Shown piece after piece: positions 17,318 through 28,400 of a stretch of 64,000 nt of DNA. Location of the stretch: the NCBI RefSeq assembly GCF_016907715.1, contig NZ_JAFBCM010000001.1, positions 1,426,001-1,490,000 of the forward strand, in the 5' to 3' direction. Below the pieces are notes generated by a model. The model did not search any database, had not been told where the DNA came from, and saw nothing but the letters and a program-made list of their open reading frames with translations. This stretch comes from Tenggerimyces flavus. Lineage in GTDB: Bacteria > Actinomycetota > Actinomycetes > Propionibacteriales > Actinopolymorphaceae. The position numbers and the translations under genes are program-made. The first letter of the stretch is position 1. Every line of letters begins with the position of its first letter.

Positions 17318-18562
17318 ATGATCTTCGTTGGCGATGACTGGGCCGAGGATCATCACGACATTCACGTGATGGACGAGAACGGTGAACGGTTGGCCTCACG
17401 CCGGCTGCCGGAAGGGCTGCCCGGGATCCGGGCGTTGCATGACGTGGTCGCCAGCCACGCCGCCGTCCATGCCGAGGATCATGGCGTGGACCCGGCCGGG
17501 GTGGTGGTCGGGATCGAGACCGACCGTGGTCTGTGGGTCAACGCGTTGGTCGCGGCCGGGTACCAGGTGTATGCGATCAACCCACTGGCGGTGGCCCGTT
17601 ACCGCGACCGCCACCATCTGTCGGGAGCCAAGTCCGACGCCGGTGATGCGAAACTGCTCGCCGATCTGGTCCGCACCGACCGGCACAACCACCGGCCGAT
17701 CGCCGGTGACAGTGCGGGTGCTGAGGCTGTCAAGGTGTTGGCCCGCGGCCACCAGAACCTGATCTGGGCGCGCACCAGGCAGACCAACGCGCTGCGCTCG
17801 GCGCTGCGCGAGTACTACCCGGCCGCGCTGGTCGCCTTCGACGATCTGGCCGACCGGGACGCGCTGGCCGTGCTCGAGCGCGCCGCAACTCCCCACCAGG
17901 GCGCGCAGTTGAGTATCTCCGCGATCCGAGCCGCTCTCAAACGCGGCGGCCGGCAACGCAACCTCGACACCCGGGCCCGCGAGATCCAGGCCGCGTTGCG
18001 CACCGAGCAGCTGGCCGCACCCGTCCCCGTCGCGGGCGCGTTCGCAGCCACCACCCGCGCCGCAGTCGGCATCATCGCCGAGATGAACCGCCAGATCAGC
18101 GAGCTCGAAACCGAACTCGCAGCCCATTTTGAGCACCACCCGGACGCCGACATCTACCTCTCCCTGCCAGGACTCGGTGTCATCCTCGGCGCCCGGGTGC
18201 TCGGTGAGTTCGGGGACGACCCCACTCGCTACACCACCACCAAGTCTCGCAAGAACTACGCCGGCACGTCACCGTTGACCATCGCCTCGGGCAAGAAACG
18301 CGCCGTGCTCGCCCGCCACGTCCGCAACCGCCGCCTCTACGACGCCATCGACGCCTGGGCCTTCTGCTCCCTCACCCGAAGCCCCGGAGCACGCGCCCTC
18401 TACGACCAACACCGCGCCGCCGGCGACCTCCACCACCAAGCCCTCCGCGCCCTCGGCAACCGCCTCGTCGGCATCCTCCACGGATGCCTACGCCACCACA
18501 CCCACTACGACGAACACACCGCCTGGGCCCACCGAAACCAAGATCAACAAACCGCCGCTTGA
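17318..18562 (+). CDS. IS110-family transposase (DEDD recombinase)
   Basis: A 414-residue recombinase. The RuvC-like DEDD domain is at the N-terminus: IFVGDDWAEDHHDIHV holds the first Asp, VVGIETDRGLWV the Glu, and KSDAGDAKLLADLVRTD the last Asp pair. The C-terminal Tnp2/transposase-20 domain has LPGLGVILGARVLGEFGD and YAGTSPLTIASGKK, which carries the catalytic serine. The length is typical and the frame is intact, so it may be active. GGGAGGTG lies 6 nt before ATG 17318. Confidence 0.95.
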   Translation: MIFVGDDWAEDHHDIHVMDENGERLASRRLPEGLPGIRALHDVVASHAAVHAEDHGVDPAGVVVGIETDRGLWVNALVAAGYQVYAINPLAVARYRDRHHLSGAKSDAGDAKLLADLVRTDRHNHRPIAGDSAGAEAVKVLARGHQNLIWARTRQTNALRSALREYYPAALVAFDDLADRDALAVLERAATPHQGAQLSISAIRAALKRGGRQRNLDTRAREIQAALRTEQLAAPVPVAGAFAATTRAAVGIIAEMNRQISELETELAAHFEHHPDADIYLSLPGLGVILGARVLGEFGDDPTRYTTTKSRKNYAGTSPLTIASGKKRAVLARHVRNRRLYDAIDAWAFCSLTRSPGARALYDQHRAAGDLHHQALRALGNRLVGILHGCLRHHTHYDEHTAWAHRNQDQQTAA

Positions 18563-18615
18563 CAACTTACGGACCTGGGGTGTCTAACCCGCGGCGGCCG
18601 GCGTCTGGACATGGG

Positions 18616-18650
18616 CCGATGGCCACCGTGGGGGCGACGGTGGCCATCGG
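18616..18650. terminator. Perfect 14-bp stem-loop
   Basis: CCGATGGCCACCGT and its exact complement enclose a GGGGGCG loop. It lies 15 bp beyond the end of the minus-strand membrane gene (18665) and 54 bp beyond the IS110 transposase stop, so it can terminate either transcript. No T tract is present. Confidence 0.65.
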
Positions 18651-18664
18651 GGTCTGCGGGTGGG

Positions 18665-19042
18665 TCAGGCGGCTGCGGGCTCGGCGACGGGGCGGGGTCG
18701 GGCGGTGGTGAAGGTCACCACGGCGGCGACCAGGGTGATGGCGACACCCACCACTCGGAGCCACGTTGCTCCGAAGGCGGCGAACGCCGTGGGGTCCACC
18801 ACGTTGGCCAGGGCACCGCTGAAGATCACGCCCGCGAGCTCGGCGAGGGCGATGGCCACGGCCAGTAGCGGCGTCCAGCGGGCTCGGGTGAAGAAGACCA
18901 CCCCGGCTACGCCCAACAGGAGCACGAGGCCGGGTGGGACGACGGGGAGGTTCGCGCCGGACAGCATCAGCACGACGATGCCGAGGGCGGCTACTACTAG
19001 GCCGAGGACGGTGGCGAGGCGGGGACGTGAGAGCGAAGTCAT
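18665..19042 (-). CDS. Small integral membrane protein
   Basis: A 125-residue protein with four likely membrane helices, among them LATVLGLVVAALGIVVLML, GLVLLLGVAGVVFF, LLAVAIALAELAGVIFSGAL and VVGVAITLVAAVVTF, and a short charged tail. No family is recognised. ATG 19042 is taken as the start because the sequence upstream of it is charged and not conserved-looking; an upstream in-frame start at 19219 exists but would run through the RTGAGA repeat cluster. It is divergent from the giant secreted gene and may share its control region. Confidence 0.6.
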   Translation of the reverse strand: MTSLSRPRLATVLGLVVAALGIVVLMLSGANLPVVPPGLVLLLGVAGVVFFTRARWTPLLAVAIALAELAGVIFSGALANVVDPTAFAAFGATWLRVVGVAITLVAAVVTFTTARPRPVAEPAAA

Positions 19043-19405
19043 GCCGCACACGATGGCCGACTCCCAAACCCCGAGCGTCCGACGCAGAGCGACAACTTCC
19101 CTACGTTCCTCGACGTATCCGGGCCATACCACCCGCAACCCGCCGAGAAGATCCCTCGTACATGAGACCCAGATGAGACCAGCATGAGAAGCATGAAAGC
19201 GCGGTGAGAAGGTTCTCATCCGCCGCTAATGCTTCTCCTCATCTTCCTATGCTGCGAATTGTCTCGGGGGAGACAAGAAGCAATCGTCTTACTGGGTGGG
19301 GATTCCTCGCGGCGCGACCAAGAGAACGACGCCGCGCAAAAGCATCGGCGACGACGAGTCGACTCATGCCGCGATGGACCCTTGACGACCCTTGGGGGGT
19401 CCGTC
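19043..19405. other. Control region of the giant secreted protein gene
   Basis: A 363-bp gap between divergent genes. It contains the RTGAGA repeat cluster (19162-19220) and a TATGCT hexamer (19248-19253), a good TANNNT -10 placed 27 bp after the cluster, so a bound regulator would sit next to the -35. The transcript would have a leader of about 150 nt before GTG 19406. Confidence 0.5.
19162..19220. promoter_or_regulatory. RTGAGA direct-repeat cluster, site A
   Basis: Five tandem half-sites start at 19162, 19173, 19184, 19193 and 19204 (ATGAGA, ATGAGA, ATGAGA, ATGAAA, GTGAGA), with steps of 11, 11, 9 and 11 bp, then an inverted copy TTCTCATC. An 11-bp step is what OmpR/PhoB-type regulators bind. 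The same motif recurs at four other places around the two-component genes. Confidence 0.65.
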
Positions 19406-22400
19406 GTGAGAGCAGCACACCGTCGTCTCAGATTCATCGCCGTCGCCTCAGGCATAGCGCTTCTCGCCGCCCTCGCGACACCACCGGCACCGGCGCTGGC
19501 GAGCGCCGTCTACACCGTCACCAGCCCCACCGACGCCCCGGACGCGAGCGTCGGGAACGGGAGCTGCGCCACCGCCGCGGGCACCTGCACGTTGCGCGCG
19601 GCGATCCAGGAAGCCAACGCGAGTACGGCGGCCGACACCGTTGTCGTCCCCGCGGGTACGTACACGCTCAGCATCGCCCCGCAAGGCGACAACCTCATCG
19701 CGAGCGGCGACCTCGACATCACCAGGCCCCTGACGATCCAGGGCGCCGGCAAGGAAGCCACGATCATCGACGGCGGCCCGGGGCAAGTCGGCCTTGACAG
19801 GGTCCTCGAGATCCACCTGACCGCCGGCAATGTCACCGTCACCAACCTCACCATGCGCGAGGGCAACGACGCCGAGCAGGGCGGCGGCGTCCACACGACC
19901 TCCGAGGGCACCGTCAGGTTCGAGAACGTCGCCGTCCGGAACAGCCAGGCAGGTACGTTCGGCGCCGGCATCTCCAGCCAGGGCACCGGGCGCCTCGACC
20001 TGGTCGGCGTCGACCTCGTCGACAACACGACCGAGGCCGGCGAGGGCGGCGGCCTGTACGTCGCGTTCGGCACAGTCAACGTCACCGGCACCTCAGCCAC
20101 CCCCAGCACCATCCAAGGTAACAGCGCCGGATCAGGTGGCGGCATCTTCAACTCCGGAGAGCCAAGCCCAGAAGGCATTCCGGCTGTCGTCAAGCTCACC
20201 CACACGACGCTCGCCGAGAACAGCTCCCTAGCGGCAGGCGGCGGAGCGTACGTCGACCACGAGGGCGAGCTCACGCTCACCGACTCCACCGTCGTCAACA
20301 ACACCGCCGTCGAGGACGGCGGCGGCGTCGCGGCCATCTCCAAGACCGCCGTCACCGTGACCCGCGGCAAGTTCGAGAGCAACCACGCAGGCGGCGAAGG
20401 CGGCGGCCTCTACACCAGCACCGAGCGCCCCGTCTCAGTCACCGGCACCACGTTCAAGGCCAACGAGGCCGGCGACCCGGTCTCCGGCGACGGAGGCGGC
20501 GGTGGCATGTCCGCGGGAGGCGACGGCGCGGTGACGATCGCCAACGCCGCGTTCGACGGCAACGAGTCCATCGCCGGCGGAGGCGGTCTCCACACCGGCA
20601 ACAACGGCTCCGTGACGGTCAAGGACAGCAAGTTCACCGCCAACACGACCAGCGCCGAAGGCGGCGGTTTCGCCAACACAGGCGATAGAACGACCCTCGA
20701 GCGACTCACGTTCGAAGGCAACCGAGCGACCCTCGACGGCGGCGGCATCGCCAACGAGGGCAGTGGCGCGTTCAACCTCGTCGACACCAGCGTGCACGGT
20801 AACACCGCCGAGAACGGCGGCGGCATGGCCAACCTCGCCGACGGCGAGCTGCGCGTCATCCGCTCCACGTTCTGGAACAACCAGGCCAGACTCGGCGTCA
20901 GCGACGACAGCGGTCTCGGCGGCGGCGTGTACGGGCTTGGCGACGCCGAGGCGACGTACGAGAACGTCACCATCTCCGCCAACTTCGCCCAGGTACGGGG
21001 CGGCGGGCTCTACATCGACTCCGACTCCACCGTGGACGTCGTCAACTCCACGATCTCCCACAACACCTCTCCCACGGCGAGCGGCGTCGGCGGCGAGATC
21101 ACCTCGATCAACTTCCCGATCGAGCCCAGCACGTCAGTGCTGTTCCGCAACACGATCGTCGCCGGCAACAGGCTCGGCGCCGACTGCAACTTCGCGGTCG
21201 GCTCGGTCGGCGGCAACCTCGACTCCGCGGACACCTGCTTCTTCCGCGGTCCCAGAGACCGCCAGCACGCGGGCGATCCGCGCATCGACGCCGTGGCCGA
21301 CAACGGCGGAAGCACCATGGCGCAGGCGATCCGCGAGGACAGCTACGCCCTCGACGGCGGCCTCGCCCCCTGCCCGATGACCGACCAGCGCGGCGTCGAG
21401 CGGCCCCAGGGCGCAACCTGCGACATCGGGGCGTACGAACACGAAGGCCCGTTCGCCGCACCGGACACCACGCCGCCGAACACGAGCCTCGTCGACCCGC
21501 CGGCCACCACCGGCGAGACCGCGACGTTCCGCTTCAACGGCACCGACAACGTGACCGAGCCCGCGGACCTGCTGTACGAGTGCCGCATCCTCAACAACGA
21601 CCCGACCGACCCACCTGACCCGCCCGACCCGACCGAGCCTCCGGACCCCGACGAGATGTTCCTCGGCTGCCCGAACCCGTACGAGCCCATGGACATCGAA
21701 GAGGGCAACAACCGCCTCGAGGTGCGCGCGATCGACCGCGCTGGGAATGTGGACCAGTCCCCGGCAGTGCACAACTTCATCGGCGGACTCGACGTCACGC
21801 CGCCGCAGACGAGCTTCACCCTCACCCCGCCGAACCCGAGCAACGGGCGCACCGCGACGTTCGGCTTCACCGCGACCGACGACCTCACGCCGCTGATCCT
21901 GCTCGAGTTCGAGTGCCGGATCGACAGCACGGATCCCGAAGCCTGGTTGGAGTGTTACAGCCCGACGACGTTCTCCAACCTGACCCCGGGCGAGCACACC
22001 GTCGAGGTCCGGGCTACGGACGAGAACGACAACATCGACCCGACACCCGCGCGCTTCGAGTGGACCGTCGCGTCGCCGGCGAACTGCGACGAGGCGAACG
22101 TCACCCTCGCCGCCAGTCAGGACGCGTACGTCGACGAGGTCAACCCGGAGGAGAACGTCGGCGCCGAGCCCGAGCTCACCGTACGTTCCGAGGCGACGGG
22201 CTCCGACGCGCGCAGCCTCGTCAAGTTCACCTTGCCCACCACCCTCCCGGCAGGCTGCGAGCTCGAGAGCGCCAGCCTCCGACTGCACGCCGACGGTGGC
22301 GAAGCAGGACGTACGTTGTCCGCGGCGCCCATCGTCGCGGACTGGGACGAGGCCACGGTCACCTGGAACAGCCAGCCCGCGGCCACGGGAACCGAAGCCC

Positions 22401-25400
22401 TCGCGACGTCCGGCCCCGGCACGCGCAGCTGGAACCTCACCGCGCACCTCACCGCGATGCTCGCCGGCGGACCGAACCACGGCTTCCTCGTCAAGGACAC
22501 CCAAGAGGAAGGCGAGCCCGGCGCCGAGCAGGTCTTCGCGAGCAGCGAGGCCGAGCAGGACCCCGGCACCCCGCCGACGTACCCGCAGCTCGTGCTCCGC
22601 TTCGACGGACCCGGAACGCCGCCACCGCCCCCGCCGGCCGACCCCGTCCCGACGACGGTCACCTGTGGGCAGATCCTGACCCAGAGCACGCTCGTGCTCA
22701 ACAACCTCACGGACTGCCCGTTGGACGGCCTGGTGATCGGCGCGCCGAACGTCAAGCTCGACCTGAACGGCAAGACGATCGACGGACCTGGCTACTTCGA
22801 AGGCCAGCCCGGCTCGCCGATCGAGCTGCCCGAGGAGGGCCTGCCCGCCGGCGTCCGCAACGTCGGCCACACCGGCGTGGTCATCGTCAACGGCACCGTG
22901 CAGGAGTTCGGGTACGGCGTCCAGCTGACGGCCGGCTCCCGGTACGGCACCGTCCAGGACCTGACCGTCCGCGGCAACGCGACAGCTGGCATCGAGCTGT
23001 CCGACGCCGACGACGGCCGGAACGGCAACCAGGTAAGAGAGAACGTCCTGGAGGACAACGAGATCGGCATCTCGCTGCTCAACGACACCGAGAACAGCGT
23101 GATCGCCGACAACCAGCTGCGGGGCAACTTCGCCAGCGGCATCCACGTCTGGTCCGGCAGCGGAAACACCCTGGACAACAACCGGATCAGTGGCGTCACG
23201 ACCGACCCGCTGCTCGACAGCGACGGCGGCATCCGCATCGAGGCGTCGTCCGAGAACGTCCTTACCGACAACGCCGTCTCCGACACCGGCGACGCCGGCG
23301 TGATGATCACCGACGGCGCGCACGGCAACGAGGTCCGCGGCGACACGTACACCCGTACGGGCGACGCGGGCGTCGTGATCGAGGACTCCGACGCCAACCA
23401 GGTGATCGGCATCTCCGCGCACCTCGCGTCCGACAGCGGCATCGGCATGAACGGCGCGAACGACAGTGTGATCCGCGAGAACGACGTCCGCTTCAACCCG
23501 AGCGGCATCGAGCTCGAGGGCGGTTCGCGCAACCTGATCGAGGACAACGACGCCAGTCGGAGCTCCGGCACCGGCATCTCGGTCAGCGGCGAGTCGCTGC
23601 GCAACCGCATTCTGGGCAACACCGTGATCGCCGCCGATGGCGACGGCATCGCGGTGCTGAACGAGGCGCTGGACCAGGACGGCAACCCGCTCGACGGGAA
23701 CGTCATCCAGGGCAACCTCGCCAACAGCAGCCTGAGCGACGGCATCGCCGCCGCGGCAGGCCACACGGTGACCAGCAACATCGCGCACAACAACGCGGCG
23801 TGGGGCATCAACGCCGCCGAGCCGGTCGTCGACGGCGGCGGCAACGTCGCCAACGGCAACGGCGAGCCGGACCAGTGCGCCGGCGTCGTCTGCGGTGACG
23901 GCATCCCCGTTCCTCCGGTCCTGCCGGACCTCGAGGCGCCGAACACCACCATCACGCAGAACCCGACCAACCCGAGCAGCAGCCTCGGCACCGCGGTGTT
24001 CGACTTCACCGGCACCGACAACGTCGCGCCGGCCGGGGCGCTGCGGTTCGAGTGCCGTCTCGACGCGCCACCGGACCCGCCGGACCCCGATCCAGACCCG
24101 ACCGAGCCCTACCCGGGTGAGAACTGGCTGGAGTGTGCCAACCCGCTGACGTACCGGTTCCTGCCGGCCGGTGAGCACACGTTCGAGGTACGAGCGGTCG
24201 ACCCGTCGGACAACTTCGACCCGTCGCCGGCCACGTACACCTGGACAGTCGTGCCCGCACCGCCGGGACCGGACGACACCCCGCCGAACACGACGATCTT
24301 CCAGCGGCCCGACGCCTCGACGTCGAGCACCGAGGCGGTCTTCGGGTTCCGCGGCAGCGACAACCAGACGCCGGGGCCGAACCTCCGGTACGAATGCCGT
24401 ATCGACGCCGCGCCGTTCGCGGCGTGCCTGAGCCCGAAGACGTACCCCGGGCTGACGGTGGGCGAGCACACGTTCCAGGTGCGCGCCATCGACCTCGCCG
24501 ACAACGTCGACCCGACGCCGGCGAGCTACACCTGGACGATCGTGCCGCCGCCCGCGGACACGACGCCACCGGACACCACGATCGTCTCCGGTCCCGACGC
24601 GAGTACGGTCGCGACCACGGCGACGTTCACCTTCACCTCCACCGAAGCCGGGTCGACGTTCGCCTGCGCCCTCGACACGGGCGCGTACGCCAGCTGTTCC
24701 TCCCCGCACCAGCTGAGCGGGCTGTCCGTCGGCGCCCACACTGTCAGGGTGCGCGCCACCGATGGCGCAGGCAACGTCGATCTGTCTCCCGCCGAGTACA
24801 CCTGGACCGTCGCGGCGGCCCCGGTGCCCACGACCGTCACCTGCGGACAGGTCCTCACCCAGAGCACACGGGTGACGAACGACCTGACCGACTGCCAGAA
24901 CGACGGTCTGGTGATCGGCGCGAACGGGATCACGCTCGACCTGGACGGTTCCGTGATCGACGGGGTCGGACAGGGCGTCGGCATCCGCAACGACGGGTTC
25001 GACGCGGTGACGATCCGGAATGGGACCGTGCAGGAGTTCGACTACGGCGTCCACCTCGGTGCGAACACCGCGCTCGGCATCGTGGCGGACCTGACGCTGC
25101 GCCTCCACCAGGAGGCCGGTGCGTACCTCAACAACGCCGACGACGGGACGAACGGCAACCAGGTAAGGGACAACTCGTTCGCCGGCAACGCGGCCGGCAT
25201 CGTCCTGGAGAACGGCACGCAGGGCGCGCTCGTCCAGCGCAACACCGTCGCGGGCAGCGCTCGCGAGGGCGTGCGGGTGGTCGGCTCGACCGGCAACCGG
25301 TTCGAGGAGAACTCGATCACCGCGTCGAGCGAGAGCGGCATCATGCTCGACCTCGCCTCGGGCAACAACTCCCTGGTGGGCAACACGATCGGTGCGAGCG

Positions 25401-28400
25401 CGAAGAGCGCTGTGCTGATCCAGGCGGCCTCGCACGGCAACCTCGTCGAGGGCAACACCGTCAGCGAGGGCGAGGCCGGCATCGACGTCATCGACTCGAA
25501 CGAGACGCAGATCGTGGCGAACGTCGCCAACTCGTTCGACAAGCCCGGTGTCGTGCTCGAACGCGCGCACGACACCGTCGTACGAGGCAATGACCTGCGC
25601 TTCAACGGCGGTGGCATCGAGCTCCTCGAGTCGAACCGCAACCGGCTGGAGTCCAACGACGCCAGTGAGAACGCCGACACCGGCATCGCGATCGGCTCGC
25701 TGTCGCTGGGCAACGTGATCCTGTCCAACCTCACCAGCGCCAACGAGTCCGAGGGCATCGCGGTCGAGGCCGAGGTGCTGCCGGAGTCGACCGATCCCGG
25801 CAACGTCATCGAGCGGAACATCGCCAACGACAACACCAGCGACGGCATCGCGGTCAACAAGGCAGGCCACCGCATCACGGCGAACACCGCGAACAACAAC
25901 GACGGTTGGGGAATCTACGCCGAGATCAACAACATCGACGGTGGCGGCAACCGCGCGGTCGGCAACACCGAGCTGCTGCAGTGCTTCAACGTGGAGTGCA
26001 ACGGCGGCCCGCCGATCCCGCCGGAGGTCAACCCTCCGGACACCGAGATCCTGGAGATGCCGGCGAACCCCAGCGCGAGCCGCTCGGCGAGCTTCACGTT
26101 CACCGGCACCGACGACAACACCCCGCTGTTCGAGCTGGAGTTCCAGTGCCGACTCGACAGCAACGACGAGGCCGACTTCGAGGACTGCGAGAACCCGCAG
26201 CTGTACTCGAACCTGTCCCCCGGGCCGCACAAGTTCGAGGTGCGCGCCGTCGACCTTGCCGAGAAGGTGGACCCGACACCCGATCCGTACACCTGGGTGA
26301 TCGAGCTGCCCGCGCCGGGTGTGCCGCCGGACACCACCATCACGTCTGGGCCGCCGGCCCAGTCCCCGCTCGAGGAGGCCGTGTTCCTCTTCACCAGCAA
26401 CGAGCCGGACGCGACGTTCGAGTGCTCGCTCGACGGCGCGGCGTACACCACCTGCGTCTCGCCGCTGGAGTTCGAGGAGGTCACGTTCGGCGCGCACGAG
26501 CTGCGCGTGCGGGCGGTCGACGACGAGGGCAACCGGGACCCGAGTCCCGCGGTGCATCCGTGGACTCGCGTGGGTCCGCCGGTCGTGACGATCACGGCCG
26601 GTCCGGAGGACCCGACGACGAGCACGACGGCGTCGTTCACGTTCGAGGCGAACGAGCCCGTGACAGGCTTCGCCTGCTCGCTCGACCTCGGGCCGTTCGC
26701 GGAGTGCACGTCGCCGGCGACGTTCTCCGACCTCGCCGTGGGTTCGCACGTGCTGCGGATCCAGGCGACCGACCTCGACGAGATCCCGTCGGGCGAGGAC
26801 GAGATGGGCTTGTGGGAATGGGAGATCGAGCCGTCGCTCGACGCGACCCCGCCGGTCACGGTGCTGTTGACGCAGCCGGCGAACCCGAGCGGTGACGCGA
26901 CGTTCACGTTCACCGGTACGGACAACGTGACGTCGCCGGACGGGCTGCTGTTCGAGTGCAGGCTCGACAGCGACAACGAGGCGGACTTCGCCGAGTGCAC
27001 CAGCCCGTGGACGTACCCGAACCCGGAGGTCCCCGAGCCGCTCACCAACGGACCGCACACGTTCGACGTGCGGGCCGTGGACGCGGAGGACAACGTGGAC
27101 GCGTCGCACGTCCGGTACGGCTGGACGTACACCGGCGACACGGTGCAGCCGCAGACCACCATCGCCACCGGTCCGCCGGCGACGACCGGTCTGATCGACG
27201 TGACGTTCACGTTCACTGCCGACGACCCGTTCGCGACCTTCGAGTGCTCGGTCGACGGCGCGGCGTACGAAGAGTGCGAGTCGCCGCACCAGGTGCAGGG
27301 GATGGAGCCGGGGGCGCACGAGCTCCGGGTCCGGGCACTGGACCTGTCCGGCAACGTCGAGTCGTCGCCCGCGGTCCGTACCTGGACCGTGGTGCCGGCG
27401 CCGGAGTCGACGATCCTGACGGCTCCGTCGGCGACGACGACCAGCACGACCGCGGCGTTCACGTTCTCCTCCGACCAGGCGGGCGCGACGTTCCGGTGCT
27501 CGCTCGACGGCGCGGCGTTCACGCCTTGCACGTCGCCGCGGGAGTACACCGGGCTCGCGGTCGGGCCGCACGAGTTCGCGGTCCGGGCGACGAACGCGGT
27601 CGGGCTGGTCGACCAGTCGCCGGCCGAGCACAGCTGGACGGTCGAGGTGCCGCCGGACACGACGCCACCTGCCACCACGATGGGATCGGCGCCGCCGGCG
27701 AGCACGGCGAGTACGACGGCGACGTTCACGTTCTCGGCGAACGAGCCCGGATCGACGTTCCGGTGCGCGCTCGACGGGGCCGCGGCGGCGACCTGCGGGT
27801 CTCCGCGCAACCTCACCGGGCTCGCGGTCGGCGGGCACACGTTCGCGGTGCACGCGGTCGACGCCGCGGGCAACCCGGACGCCTCGCCGACGGTCCACAC
27901 CTGGACCGTCACGCCGCCGCCGACGACCTGCACGCCGGGGACGGTCACGGTGGGCGCGGCCGCCGACAGCTGGATCCTGCAGGACTCCGCCAGCCAGAAC
28001 TACGGCACCGACTCGGTGCTCAAGGTGGACACCAAGTCGGGAGCGAACGCACGGGCTCTGGTCCGGTTCAACCTCCCGACGATCCCGGCGAACTGCCAGG
28101 TGACGGACGCGAAGCTGCGCCTGTACGCCTCGTCGTACAAGTCGGGGCGGACGCTCCAGGCCCACGGGCTCGGGGCGGCGTGGACGGAGAGCGCGGTGCG
28201 GTGGAACAACCAACCCGCGATGGCCGGCACGCCGGCGACGGCTCCGTCGGCCACCTCGGCTCGGTATGTCGAGTGGGACGTGGACGCGCTCGTCCTGGCG
28301 ATGTACGGCGGCGCCAACAACGGCTTCCTCGTCAAGGACGCCGCGGAGAACGGTGGTGGCCTGGATCAGGGCTTCCACAGTAGGGAGAAGGGAACCGACA

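Larger units (their letters stand above)
17049..18577 (+). mobile_element. IS110-group insertion sequence (provisional ends)
   Basis: The transposase gene at 17318 is preceded by ~270 bp and followed by ~10 bp without genes, the asymmetric layout of IS110-group elements, which have no long terminal inverted repeats. The heptamer GGACCTG, containing a CT core dinucleotide, occurs at 17049-17055, just after the DUF222 stop, and again at 18571-18577, so it may mark the two junctions. The ends are provisional. IS110 elements insert by exchange at a short core guided by a bridge RNA. Confidence 0.55.
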
